Source: Fomes fomentarius (Eukaryota > Basidiomycota > Agaricomycetes > Polyporales > Polyporaceae). Taken from it: 64,000 nt of DNA. The notes beneath the pieces were generated by a model that saw only the letters and a list, made by a program, of their open reading frames with translations, was not told the DNA's origin and did not search any database. Made by a program: the position numbers and the translations under genes. The stretch covers positions 2,914,001-2,978,000 of the forward strand of contig JABYQN010000001.1 in NCBI GenBank assembly GCA_022606135.1, in the 5' to 3' direction. This document shows positions 48,856-60,639 of the stretch, in pieces; position 1 is the stretch's first letter; each line of letters starts with the position of its first letter.

Positions 48856-50045
48856 TGTGGCGCTAGTGTTGCCGTGGAGTGGAGTCGGAGTCCCTCTGGA
48901 GTGTCGGCAATCAGACTCCGCTGTACTCCGGAGTGCCTTGGAGCGTAGGCGATTGCTCACGTAATTCACCACATATGGAAGGATCTATCTCGATGGCGCT
49001 CGCAGTACTCGAGTCTCGATTGCATTCGTCGTAGGAATATATAGATTGTACTGTATAGTATAGAATGGCTGCTTGAGTGCCATTACTCGTCTAGTCGTCA
49101 GTGTGATCATCAAATGTGGTAGGAAGGATGGGTAGGAACTCAGTAATCTCGTCATCTTGTAGTAAATCCTCGGGTTTGCTGAGAAGTCGAGGTCCTACAC
49201 CCTCCCGAAGTCGTTGTTTGAGTGAATACTTGACAACCTGAAGAACCTCCATCATAGCACCACAAGATTGACGGAGTCTATCGGTCTCCTTGCTTGATGA
49301 TAAGACTTGTTCGGAGGCCAGCAAAGACTCCAGGAGGTGGATAGGGATTCTGAGATGGAGGAGTGTCGAACAAGTGCTGAACTGGATATGCTGGTGGAAA
49401 ATGCCTTGGGTTCTGTGCAGAGTTTGTACACAAGGGTTGAGACTGAAGAGGAGTAGAGGGTGATGGTGTTAACACGGATGTGAGTTCGGGACCAAGTAGT
49501 GTGTTACACATAGAGTCACTAAGTGAACTGCAGGTTTCGCAGTACTGATCTGACATGAGTGAGACGACCGGTGTCCTGAGAGTGCTCAAAATACTTATTA
49601 TACTTGCCCACAGGCAAGCCAAGAATTATAATTTGGACCCTACTATTGAGCCGACTGGGAGGAGGTACCTATATCTACCCAACGGTGCTACCCGAGCCTC
49701 AAATGTTTGCCCTAAAGGGATCTAAAAACTAACCGTAATGAGACAGAGACCAGGTAGATCTAGTAGAATCAAACAGACAGCGGGAGGGAGCGGACAGGTG
49801 AAAAGACGACTAGAAGGAGGTAAGCTCAAATGGTAGACGCGTGAAATGACCGCGTCGTGTTTGTGAACGTGACCGCGATTTGCGGTCAGCCTGAGGAAAG
49901 CCAGCCGAGTATTAAACGCTCACCCGAAATCGCGACATCTCGGTTGCTGTCGGAGTGCTGATGGAGTGACAAGCCGAGATGCCGGTCGGAGCAGAGTGGT
50001 CTGCACTCCGGAGTGCTCTGACTCCACGGCAACACTATGTGGCGC
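48856..50045. mobile_element. hAT-like DNA transposon, 1,174 bp, non-autonomous
   Basis: The element is 48864-50037. Its termini are inverted repeats: TAGTGTTGCCGTGGAGT at the left and its exact reverse complement ending at 50037. It is flanked by a perfect 8-bp direct repeat, TGTGGCGC, at 48856-48863 and 50038-50045. Eight-base target duplications and TAGNG-type ends are the signature of the hAT superfamily. Subterminal CTCCGGAGTG motifs recur inside both ends, in opposite orientation, as expected for transposase-binding sites. No transposase domain is visible in the interior, so it would have to be moved in trans. It inserted between the DHHC gene and the transcription factor gene. Confidence 0.88.
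49091..49556 (-). pseudogene. Broken open frame inside the hAT-like element
   Basis: A minus-strand frame starts MSDQYCETCSSLSDSMCN (49556) and is proline-rich. A second frame continues ESLLASEQVLSSSKETDRL and ends DDHTDD at 49091. They overlap and need a one-base shift in the opposite sense to the G/C-run gaps elsewhere. The second part is helical with charged heptads. It resembles no hAT transposase I know. It may be a captured host fragment or a decayed element protein. Confidence 0.4.
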
Positions 50046-51161
50046 AGTGTGGACGGCGAGAAATTAGAGTGTGAAGGGAGATCTCTGACGCACAGGCACG
50101 ATCACGATCTGGGAACGGGGGTGACCGCATACACTGCACAAGATCTGGGGTACGACGGTGGATAGGCCCCGTGGGTGCATTCGAAGAAGGACAAGCACGA
50201 GCAGGGGCTGAAAGAAGGGCAGCGTGATGTACGATGTATGTAAGTCCCGTCCCCCCGTTCGCACCGCGCGCAGAGCAGGCAGCGGGGCGTCGGCGGGCAA
50301 TCGCGTGCACTGTGTATCAGTGTTTGCCACCGGTGTCACTGTAATACTAAGACGCGCGAGGGACTTGCACCTTTCCGGAAGGCGGCCGGGTCGCAGGGCA
50401 GCCTCGTCGAGCACCCCACGCGGAATGTGACGCAACCTCTGATCTTGCCCGGATCCTTTGCGCTGTAATTGACTGTAGATCCCGCCTGTCTTCCCTGTCG
50501 CACTTACACCCTCTTCCCTCTCTCCTCCGCCGGTTTCCCGGAGAACGCGTCCGGGTGCGCTCTGTCGTGCGCGCGTGCCTGCGCATGCAGGGGGACAGCC
50601 CGGGCTGGTGAAGAGGGCAGAGGCGGTTGGTGGACGGCGTATCTGGATCAAGACTGCTCCCGCACCTGGCGTTGCGAAATCTCCGTGCGACGGATTATGG
50701 ACCATGGCATGATGACATAGGATGACATCTCTCGGCCCGATCTCGCGTGCGCTGATGAACCTGCCAAGGGATAAAAGTACTTGTGGGCCGTGGCCCGCTG
50801 AGTTTGGAGGCGGGGTTTGAAAGCGGCAAGCACGGCACGGTCGGGGGTCTTGGATGCGGGCTGGGACGGACGCGCCTCGTATTCCTCCGCCGTCTGTCGA
50901 GCTCTCAGAGTCAGACTAGAGCGACAGGCCACGCGCCCCCGTATCGTCTGTCTGCGCACGCCGGGCAACCCCCTTTCTGTGTCGCTGCTCTCCCCGCCGC
51001 CACGGCCGGAGAGAAATTGTCGGCAGACCGGGCGTCTCGGTCGTTGTTGAGTGAAGAAGAATAAGGGAGCCCAGTTGGGGGACTGGCGGCAAGGTATGTT
51101 TGTTAAGTAATATCTGTATCCCAATCAGTCACAGACGGACTTGTTCCCCGGGCAGACAAGA
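50046..51161. promoter_or_regulatory. Upstream region of the Zn2Cys6 gene
   Basis: 1,116 bases, GC-rich, with many short overlapping frames on both strands that look accidental. A GATAAAAG box at 50770-50777 lies about 385 bases before the ATG and could mark a core promoter with a long leader. Confidence 0.4.
50771..50777 (+). promoter_or_regulatory. Candidate TATA box of the Zn2Cys6 gene
   Basis: ATAAAAG in an otherwise GC-rich upstream region. If used, the 5' leader would be about 350 bases. Support is composition only. Confidence 0.3.
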
Positions 51162-54100
51162 ATGCAGCCGCCTCCGAGTGCGAACCGCGCCGTCCCCGTC
51201 CCGTCTGCGTCGGCCTCTCTTCCCACCCACTCCTCCTCCCGCTCCATCCCCTCCGTCCCGAATCCGTCCCGCGACGCGCATTCCTCTCGCAAACACAAGA
51301 AGGAGCGCAAAGCCAAGCACCCCTCCTCCCCCGCCTCCTCCGCTGCCCTCCCCTCTCCCGCAGACCTCTCTCCTCCGCCCCCCGACGATTCACGCAGTAT
51401 GTCAACTCCATTCTTCCCATCAGATGCCCTCAGAACCGCTCATTCCTTCCCTGTTCCCAAAAGCTTCGCGCCTCTCAAACATACGCGATCAACCTCTTCA
51501 GCCCTCCGCTCCCTTCGCTGCCCATCTCCAGCCATATCCCGGCGCGACCGCCCTCCCCTCTCCCACCGCCCCTGCATCCTACTCTCCCTCCGTCATGAAT
51601 CCTCCATACCAAATGAATGGTAGCCCATATCCCTCTTCTCCCTCTCCATACCACCAGAATCCGTCTACGGGCTCGCCAGCTAATGGTCAGAGTGCTAATG
51701 TCTCCTCGACCATCCCAGCCCATCCTACACAGTACCAATACGCCGTTCACCACAACCCGTACGGCCATCCATACACAGCATACCCCCAGTACTCGGGCAT
51801 GATGATGTACCAACCCGCCGCTGGTGCGCACCCAGAGTCGAGCCAGCAGGCCTCCTCCTCTGCGCCCCCGCCAGCCACAGGTAAACGGAAAAGGAAGTAT
51901 ACGCATGACAGTGTAAACAGCAGAGCGTCTGACGAAGAAGGTGCAGATTCCGGCACTGACATTCAACGCGTCGGGTCAGGCTCCGCCGCGCCTCTTGTCG
52001 ACAGCAAGAAGCGCACCAAGACCCAGCGTGCATGCGATAGTTGTCGCTCCAGAAAAATAAGGTCTGTCCACCAACTCACTCCTGCCACGCTACCAGTTCC
52101 AGATATTCATTCGACTACGTGTCTCTCCCACTCTCGCCCTCCCCTCCATATAACCCGCCCCGCGACCCTGGGCAACCGGACCGGCTGACTGGGTATATCT
52201 CCATAGATGCGACGTCCTGCCGGACACTGATCCTCCAGTATGCCAGCACTGTAAACAGTACTCGTTTGAATGTACCTTCTTCCTTCCAATAACCGAAACC
52301 CGGTTCAAGAAGAAGAAGCTGGAGGAGGAAGCGGCAGCCGCTGCTGCGGCAGAGAAGGAGAAGGAGGCAGCAGAGAGGAGCACTTCCTCGCCTCAGGCGG
52401 AGCACCAGAAGGGCGGGGACATCAAGGTGTATGGTGAGCAATTTATCCCATATCAGCTGGGTATTGGTCAGGGTTAACCAGTTTCAGGACCTACCTCCAC
52501 CGCGCACCTGCTGCACTCTCACCCGCTGGTGTCATCGCGCACATACGAAGCGTACGATTTGCGCTACCATCACTCGTGGGACTTGAGTGCAGACGGAGAC
52601 GGGATCATCCGCGTACACGAGCCCGAACAGGGCGAGCTGCAGCTGGCGCTCCCCAAGCCGATCGACCTGCGAATAGAGCGGGATGTGGTCGAGCAGCTGG
52701 TTAACGCGTACTTTGCCGATGTGGCCCCAATGCTTCCTGTCGTCACCCGAGAAGAGTTCATCGCGAACAATCCCCCTCCACCGATACTGCTGTACGCCAT
52801 TTGTCTCGTCGCGGCTACGCGCCGAAATGTGCCGCAGATGGTCTTCGAGTCCATACGCTACACCGTGAACAGCCTTATCAAGGCTGAAGACGTCCTGTCC
52901 ACGGCATCGATCGTGAACATGCAGTCCCTGCTCATCCTTGCGATGGTGGGCGATTGTCATTCGCAGTATGTACCTCATGCGCTGTCGGCGTTGTGGGTGC
53001 GGCTCGGATGCGCGATCCGCATGGTGGGCTGTTTATTGGCTCTGTTGCGGCAGTTGTTTGCTTACCTAGCGGGTTGTCTGCACTGTACCTTCAGGCGCAG
53101 GACTTGGGCTTGCACCGAGCCGAGTCTGTCAACCAGAACATTGAGATGCGCAGACGACTGTGGGGGATCTGTGTCATTAGCGATAGGTGGTATGTGTCTG
53201 CTTTCAGAACCGCGTCCCTGTCGCAAAATTCAGGCGCAAAGAAGCACAGCAACGCTGACACTCACCTTGCGCTCAGGATAAGCCTGACCTTTGGCCATCC
53301 CTACATGATTGATATCAGAGACTGCGACGCGCGCCTGCCGTCCTCTGGTGACCCGAACGACTTGTACATGGATGAGCTCGTGCGACTTAGTGTCATCCTC
53401 GGGCGAGTGCAGAAGACCATTTATACGTGAGCTCTCTGTTCCGTTCGCTGACCCGTGCCGCGGCCATCTGCGCCTCGGCCGTCAGCCTTTGTATCCCCGG
53501 CTGACATTTGTCTCGTTCGGCCGGCAGGCCTGCCGGGTTGAATCTAACCAACGATGAGGAGCTGCGTTCGCTCCTCGGCGACATTGAGGCATGGAGAAGC
53601 AGCCTCCCACCCGATCTGCGGTTCCGCGGCCCAGACACCCCCCGCAATGCAGGTGAGTTCCCCCCTTCCAGCGAATCGGCGTCTTCGCCGCCACCGGAAC
53701 GCACGTCCTATGCCGTCGCACCCGACCCATGCCGTTGCGCGCCGGCGGGTGGCGGAGGATCCGTAGCGCAGTCATGGTCACGCAGACGTACTCATTGACC
53801 ATCCCGTACAGGCCTTCTGTTCATGTTCTATACGTGCGTGAACATGATATTCTGGCGCGTGTTCATGCGCATATCGTATTCGTGCCCGGCGCACCTCAAG
53901 TTCTCGCTTACGGTTGAAAAATGGACGGCCCTCGTCCAGATGTCGGGGGATGCCATCGACTGGCTAGACGCGAACGAGGCGATGTACGACGTCTGGTTAT
54001 TGGTCGCGTATTGTGCGACGTCGTGCGCGCTCATCCAGGTCAGTGATGTGGTTTGATCATTGGGTAGTGGTTATTGAATGGCGCTCCGTCCTCATAGTAC

Positions 54101-55222
54101 CACACGTTTGCGCGAAGAAAAGACCCCGATGCGCAGGTGAAGCTGAAGAAGCTCCGGGACTGTGTGCGGAGATGGGAGGCAGCGCACTCGCCTGAACACA
54201 TGTCTGCTCGACGAAAGGCCGGTCCACCCACGCAACAGAAACATCTACGAGAATTGTGCTGATGTTCTACTACAGACAGCGGAGATCATTGCGCTCCTGT
54301 ACGAAGCGACGCAGACACCTCAACCACCAAGCGACGCTCCGGCACTAAACCCCACAGGCGGGGTGAAGGGCAAGCCGCCATTATCCGGTCTCAGCTTCCA
54401 GAAGGACGGCACGCGCCCCGGCGGCGGCGTGTTTGTCGCGAAAGGCCCCGTATTGACGATCGACAAGGAGCTGCAGAAGCTGCCAGCGGGAACGATTATC
54501 CGTGGGGAGGGAGGGAGCAGCGGAGACGAAGGTGAGGCGCCCGCCGCGGTGTCGTCTGAAGCCCGCTCCAACAATGACCCTCTGCGTTCGTCTCTGTCCC
54601 GTCCGTCCGGCTCGCGGTCTGGCCCTGGCTCCGTCGTCTCGCTCGATGCGATGGCGTGGTCGGCTTCGTCCGTGCCGCACTCTGCGTCTGCGTCGTCGGC
54701 CATGGTGGTTGACTCTGCAGGAGTTGGAAGTGGAAGCGGCGGTGGCGGCGGCGCACACCCACAGCTTGTTCAGCAGCAGCAGGGGATGATGCAAGGCCCG
54801 GTCGTCAACTATGCGCCGCTCGGGGGCAACTTCCAGAACATGAACCCCGCGCTCAATGATCAGGTGGCGGCGCCGGAGAACGTGCAGGTGATCAACGTAC
54901 TGAACCAGACGCAGGAGGGAAACACGCTCGAGCAGCACGCGATGGCGGACGTCGGCTTCCTCGAGGGCATCCCCGGGCAGATGTTCGATTGGGGTGCGTG
55001 ATCCCAGCTTCTCTTGCGATCTGTGCGGCGTGTTGACGTGCTGCTTTGCGTGTGGCCGCCTCCTTGCGGCGTCGTGTCTTCGTGTGATGCGTTGCGTGGC
55101 TGCCTTTCTGTTTTTTTTTCTACTCCCGCCTCCCCCCCACACACACCTCCACAGGCCAATGGGACACCTTCTTTTCGCGCTTCGCTTCGGGGGCCGTGCC
55201 TCCGCCTACTGACCAGCTGTAA
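51162..55222 (+). CDS. Zn2Cys6 fungal transcription factor (1,032 aa)
   Basis: Eleven exons: 51162-51396, 51464-52061, 52207-52433, 52488-53023, 53095-53189, 53277-53426, 53528-53652, 53812-54038, 54098-54221, 54280-54993, 55155-55222. A binuclear zinc cluster at about residues 269-300 has spacing C-x2-C-x6-C-x10-C-x2-C-x6-C (ACDSCRSRKIR, CDVLPD, CQHCKQYSFEC), split by an intron, and is followed by a basic/alanine-rich linker helix. The fungal-specific middle homology region runs from about residue 430 (FADVAPMLPVV, AQDLGLHRAESV, RRRLWGICVISDRW, SLTFGHPYMIDI). The N-terminus is Pro/Ser-rich, and the C-terminus Gln/Ser/Gly-rich, ending in FDWGQWDTFFSRFASG, a possible activation motif. The regulon is unknown. 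The ATG at 51162 was chosen because exon 1 then joins exon 2 in phase. Confidence 0.88.
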
Positions 55223-56588
55223 TCGGCTCTGTGGGGAGCAGGGGCGTGCTTCCCCGCTCGTTGTATCTGCTCCCCACGAAGTCGCATATGTGCTTGGGTG
55301 CGGGTGAGGTCGGCGGACAGACCCGCTGAGAAGGCAGCGCGAGCGAACCGCCGAGAAGACGGATGTGCAGGGATGGATCATGAGTTCGCCTAACTCGTCC
55401 GTGTCATGACATCACGGGCTGTCCATTGCGCGCGCTGGCTGCTTCATGTTATCCTTGGCTTTCCCCCATTTTCCTTTTAGTCAATCAACGAAGTATCTAC
55501 TCGCAACTGTCAGTACCAGTCCCTCCACCACCCACCACCAGGCACATTGTCCTTCGAAACCGTACCGTTAACCCACTAGTAGTGCGTTCTTTGCATGTAT
55601 ATTCGCCGTCTTAACGTCTTTGTTTTCGCTGCCGTTTCCGTCACTGCCCCTTAGTTATTACCCTGTCGCAGTTATCGTGTCGCTATCTTGGCAGGTATCT
55701 CCACAACTTAATGCCGAAGCTTGTCTTGCACTTCCTTTTGCTCAGGTGGGTAGTGTCTTAGATCTTAGGTCCGACCGTGGTCGGATGGCGCCGCTCCGGT
55801 GCTCCGCGGGCATATGGATCTGGATCAAATGAATGGAACATGGATGCCCATATATTAGTAACAGGGCCACTAGCGGCTGCACCCCATAAGAAAAGGGGAT
55901 GCATATACATATATCATAGAGGAGCTGTCAGGACGAAACGGAGAAGGCAGTCAGTTCACCACACGGGCCGCTACAGCTTTGAACCCCAAGAGATCGCGCA
56001 TAGATACCGCCCGCCTGGTCCGTTGCCGCCTGCTATATGCGGGCTATTGCAGCACCACCGAACGGTCGTCGGCGGAGAGTGCTCGAGAGTTGATGAGCTG
56101 TACATGTGCGAAGTATCGTGGAACCGAGTACCCCATGCGTCAGCAGTCGGTGAGAGAAGGAGAGGGAGGCCGGTGTGAAAGCTTATTGAGGCCTTAAGGC
56201 TCGGATGTATTCAAGTGCTGGGCGGAAGCGAGTCAAGCGAGAGGCGTAAATCGACCCCGAGTGGGCGCGGCAAATGGCAAATGGACATGGACGTGAATTC
56301 CGGGGGTCGGACGGTCGGACGCTCACTGGCTGGGACAGGGTTCGCATCGCGAGTGTGTTTGACGGGCCACCTTCGATGCAGCTGCCTGTGGAGCCGAAGA
56401 CGAAGAAGACGTTTCCTCCTAATCGGGCAGCCTGCTTGTCCCTTGTCCTTGTCCTTGTCCTCCGACCGCCACCTTTGACGCTCCTTGGTACACACACCCC
56501 AGATGCCCAGCCCAGACTCAGACACCGTCAGCGCTGGACGAGAGCGTGAGCGAGTGACTTGATGCCGAGAACGCAAGCAGACTCACCG

Positions 56589-56609
56589 TGCATACAGTTA
56601 CTGTATGCA
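56589..56609. repeat. 21-base perfect palindrome
   Basis: TGCATACAGT and its reverse complement ACTGTATGCA flank a single T. It could be an operator-like dimer site or chance; nothing nearby explains it. Confidence 0.6.
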
Positions 56610-57200
56610 TGTAATCGTCGCTGGATGGTGGATATCCACACCCAAGGGTACGTACACCCCGTACCTCGGACCCACTCCCGCTGAGCACAACGTAACCATT
56701 CTATCGAAATCGCGCCCCAAGTACTACCATCTCCCACACCGACAGTGGACACAAGCTACGGTATCGCCGCACTACCAGCACAGATAAGCACCCCTCATCC
56801 ACAGCGGTAAATCTTCCTGGACTAGCGCGCCTGCCCGCCCACGGGGTGGTTAGCCAGCGGGGTTTGCGCCATCCTACGGTGTATGTGGGCGGTCAGGGGT
56901 ATGTGAACTGGATGTACATGTGTACGTTGACACATATGAATTATGCTCACAATGCACGTCGACGCTTCCAGATGCGATCGCCCTCAAGGCCTCATCGACG
57001 GTCCAATCGTCCAATCGCCACCATCGCCACTCGTACAGTCGTCCTCCAGCCGATCGCTGTATCTAGGACCGGGCGCATTGCATCTTTCGCGCATTCCAAA
57101 CTATTCCAAATCGTCGTTTGTGAGGCGATCGCAGGGGCCGAGGCACGTCTGTGGGTACCTGAACGCGTCCCTTCGTCTCGCAGCGACGCGGAGATGAAGG

Positions 57201-57359
57201 ATGATCGTTATCGTTATCCTGATCGCTTTTGTTTCCCTCGTCGCGCACGGCGTCGACGCCACGACGGTGCTGGACGATCAGAATGTACCGCTTGAAGTTG
57301 GTGTTTTCTATGGGCGGCAACAAGTTTGCGAGATGGGATCGGTAGAATTTGAAACTTGA
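57201..57359 (+). CDS. Possible small secreted protein (52 aa)
   Basis: The ATG opens a frame with a strong signal-peptide profile: hydrophobic MIVIVILIAFVSLVAHG, then a VDA cleavage-like site, then about 32 mature residues (TTVLDDQNVPLEVGVFYGRQ onward) with one cysteine. It ends at TGA 57357-57359. No homologue is known to me, and one cysteine is few for an effector-like peptide. It may be a chance frame or the first exon of a longer gene. Confidence 0.25.
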   Translation: MIVIVILIAFVSLVAHGVDATTVLDDQNVPLEVGVFYGRQQVCEMGSVEFET

Positions 57360-60300
57360 TCAGCCGGGACGAATCACGTGAACATCACATGGTCGCGTCG
57401 CCCTTTAAGTTCGGCTGCCAGCCTGCTTCTGGGTAAGTAAGTACCGCCTCACCTACTTTGAAGATCCAAGACTCACCGTACTTTCAGGGTCATTAGATCG
57501 CCTCTCCAGACTTGGCAAATTCAAACACACTTGGCTTGGTATGGGCCCGGCCTACCCGAGTACTTAGTTCTGAACTTATCGCAAGACACGGGATCTAGGG
57601 ACGGGATCTCTGTTATCAGGCCTGCAGCGAGTCCTGAGGCTGCTAGTTTTCTCGCGATATCCAGGTCATCGTCGCTAAACTCCTAGTTCGTTGGCAAGTA
57701 GGCGGAGCTGCTTATGGACGATTCATAACTGCTAGCAAGCTCCTTGTAGGATTGCTGTGTTGTTTGAAGGGCGTATTAGTATGCAATGAATAGTTGGGTT
57801 GGTGAGTTCTTATCTGCTCGTCGTCAGGCTGATCACCACAGCCGCGCTGTAGGGAGACGGATGCAAGCCCTCAACACCATCCATGCCCATGCAGCGTTTC
57901 CGAAGCTGTTAACTGGCCACCCCGCTTTGCCCGATAGGACGTTCTCAAATGGCTTGCATGCATGATGAATGCATGGCCTTGCCGCTGAGGTTCTCGAGAC
58001 CGGCGTGGCGGGGTCAGGGCGTAGACCCCATTACCACCGAGTTCGACTCGACCCTTCCCGTGCTCGCCGCAAACGGGGTACTCGCACTGCTGCCAACCTG
58101 CGTAGTCCGAGTAAAGCCGACGGAGCAGTCGACGCCCCGGTTATGCATTTGACCATGGCCGTGGATCCTCAGATTACAGGGCCTTTTCGGGGGCTGGTTC
58201 TCGTGCCCGCCCTGACCGCGCATCCGGAGCCTTTCGCAAACTTCCAGCTCCTCAATCCTCAGATCCAGACGCATGCGCGGGCATTCGTCATTCTCTTCGA
58301 CTCCGAGTGGGGTTCGCTCTCTCCCGCGCAGTGGCCTGGGTGCCCTGGTGACTGTCCGAGGTGACTGTCCGAGGTGCTTCTGTGGACCTGGGAGCTGGGT
58401 TCGCAGACTCGCGCGCGTTTCGAGTTCTTTTTCCCCACCCCCTCTTCCATCGTCCCTTTCCCTAGTGCCCCTTGGCCCTTTCCCGCAGTCATCTCACGAG
58501 TCACGTCCGCCGAACCACGAGGTCCGAGTCAATGCAATTGCAAGGTTCCAGGTCCAAGGCGCACGAGCAATCGTGCACGGCGCACGGTACGATTACCCCG
58601 AGAGGATTCGCCGAGCTGGTTCTCCCCCAGCCCCGAGAACCTGATCGCTAGAAGACGATAGAAGATTTGGCGCAATTTCTCCCGTGACGTTAGTGCGTGT
58701 TCCCAGGCGTCGGGCGTCGACGTCGAGGATGGACCGCGTTCTTCTAGGCGGGCAATGGGTGCAGTTGGCGAGACGCACGTATGAATGATATCAGCTGTCG
58801 AACGCGGACGCAAAGGGTATCCTCGGGAGAGATGCTGGTAGTCGTTCTCGGTTCCCCGCTGAGTACCTCGATGTTCGTGATGGTTGACTAGTTAGTCGTT
58901 CGTCAACTGGTCGACAATACGTTCTTCTTCCATGTCGTTGTGGTTGCCGCGACGCCGTCTCCACACGTCCCAGCTCGCGGCGACGAGCGCGGCGTTGCGG
59001 TGGCGCCGCAAGCCATAAAACAATACATACGCATTCCCGTATACGCCCATTGTGTTTGATTCCTGTCTCATACTCTACACCTCGCATGGACTAGTGCTGG
59101 TGACGTCGCCGCTCCGTTCCTTTTTGTCTGCTAAAGTGGTGGTCAATAGGCTGGCTCGATTCGGGCAGCTCAATGCGCGTGCTATCATCTGCTGTGCGCC
59201 GCCATGCAACGGCGCGTGCGGCGATATCATATGTGGCGGTGGACGCATGTGTTGTTCGCAACGAGCGAATATGTCTACCGGTGAACGTCCACTGGTCTTC
59301 GCACCGTCAACGTCTATGTCAACATGGCGTCCGGACGACAGTATTCCGGATGCCACGGAGCGTGTAGGCATGTTTCGTAGCGACTCAAGTTCATATTGAC
59401 ACAATAGGGAGCGATCGTATCCGCAGCAAAGGCCGCGAGATGATGGACACAGGAGCATAAATCATGGCGCGCGACCTTCCCATCTATTTTAGGACTGTCA
59501 GTGTGTTTGAAGTTCCCATCTGCCTGGATGACATCGCGTTGCATGGATGGGAGTGATGTCAGTGTTCACACCGGTCTGCTACCGACGGCTTCTCACAGCT
59601 TGAAGCGAACTTTGACGGCGCAGCATTCGCGTTGCCTCTTCCCAATTCGAGATTACAGCAGTGCGCCGGCCTCTACTCAACTTGGATAGGGTGGCTGAGA
59701 TGGTGCGATGTGCGTCGTGGGTCTCACTATGTTCGCTCGCTGACGTTGCCACTTTTAATCATTCTTCCCAAGTACTTATGTAAGTTACTTGAGCTGGTGC
59801 GTAGAAATTAACCGCCTCGGATTCCGGTCACCAACACGCACCGCATGGCCAGCCGGATCAGCAGAGTCTTCTACACAGATCGCGGTCAGGTCGCGGTGCA
59901 GATGATCTGCTGCTCGTTGCAAGGGCGCTGATGGAAGGTGCGCCCGGATCCTGCTGCCTGTGCTGAGTGTTGACAGTGCTATCACAATCAGCGCAATAAG
60001 GTTTACTTCGAACACAATAGAATAGAACGTGCCATGGATATGGGGATCGCTGTGGCACCCTTCCAAGCTCTGATGGTCAGTAATTTGTGGGGAGCAAAGT
60101 GGCCGATGAGTCCGGGTGAGCGAGGATCGGAGACGGGACGAGAGCAAGGTGGTGGCGGGAGAGTCCGCGTGAATCTCGATGCAGAGGATCTTCCGCGTCG
60201 GTCGCGTGCGAGGATTGGCTGCTGGGCTGCTAGACCCAAATGGGCGAATCTGATCTTGAGAGCCACGGCGCGCGCTATCCTGGGTCTCTTTCTCTCTCCG

Positions 60301-60639
60301 CGCCTCTCTTTCTCCACCGTTTTATTTGCCTCGAGGAAGACGTATGCATGCTTGTTGGCCTTCGAGACGCGTCACAACCGACGCGTGCCGTTTTTGTGCG
60401 TGGAGGAAGGGAGGAACAGAGGCGAGCGCACGTGGGGAGGGGGATTGGCGCCTGTAGTAGCGGTTGTTGTGTTGTGATGAGTGGAGGGTTGCCCAGTATT
60501 ACTTAGCTAGTGCTATCTACTCTACTAATTCGACCCCCGTAATTATCTCTCTCCCTCTTTCTGTCTCGAGCCCGCCTCGTCTCTCCCTCTTCGCCTTCCC
60601 GCCGTCCGCGCTGGCTTCCGCTCGCTCTACACTCGTTTC

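Larger units (their letters stand above)
55223..60639. other. Gene-poor region, 5.4 kb
   Basis: This is the largest stretch without a supported gene. Open frames reach about 145 codons but show no domains, and no set of splice sites joins them into a recognisable protein. Contents noted: (TTGTCC)3 at 56443-56460, a 21-base palindrome at 56589-56609, a 52-codon secreted-type frame at 57201, and a 14-base tandem duplication (GGTGACTGTCCGAG) near 58350-58376. The last kilobase must include the LIM gene promoter. I found no tRNA-like B box. Confidence 0.4.

Noticed and set aside
48864..50037. LTR retrotransposon (gag-like frame) for the 49-kb island
   Set aside because: No long terminal direct repeats or reverse transcriptase. 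Short inverted ends and an 8-base target duplication fit a hAT element instead.
52966..53094. An early donor (GTATGT at 52966) in the Zn2Cys6 gene
   Set aside because: The frame continues with a family-like segment (YVPHALSALWVRLG) and a better-placed donor follows at 53024.
54381..55142. 253-codon minus-strand frame
   Set aside because: It is the antisense shadow of the low-complexity C-terminal exon of the Zn2Cys6 factor, rich in Arg/His as expected for such shadows.
57969..58364. 131-codon frame in the gene-poor region
   Set aside because: Composition is not codon-like, no domain is visible, and it ends in a tandem duplication. Left as intergenic.
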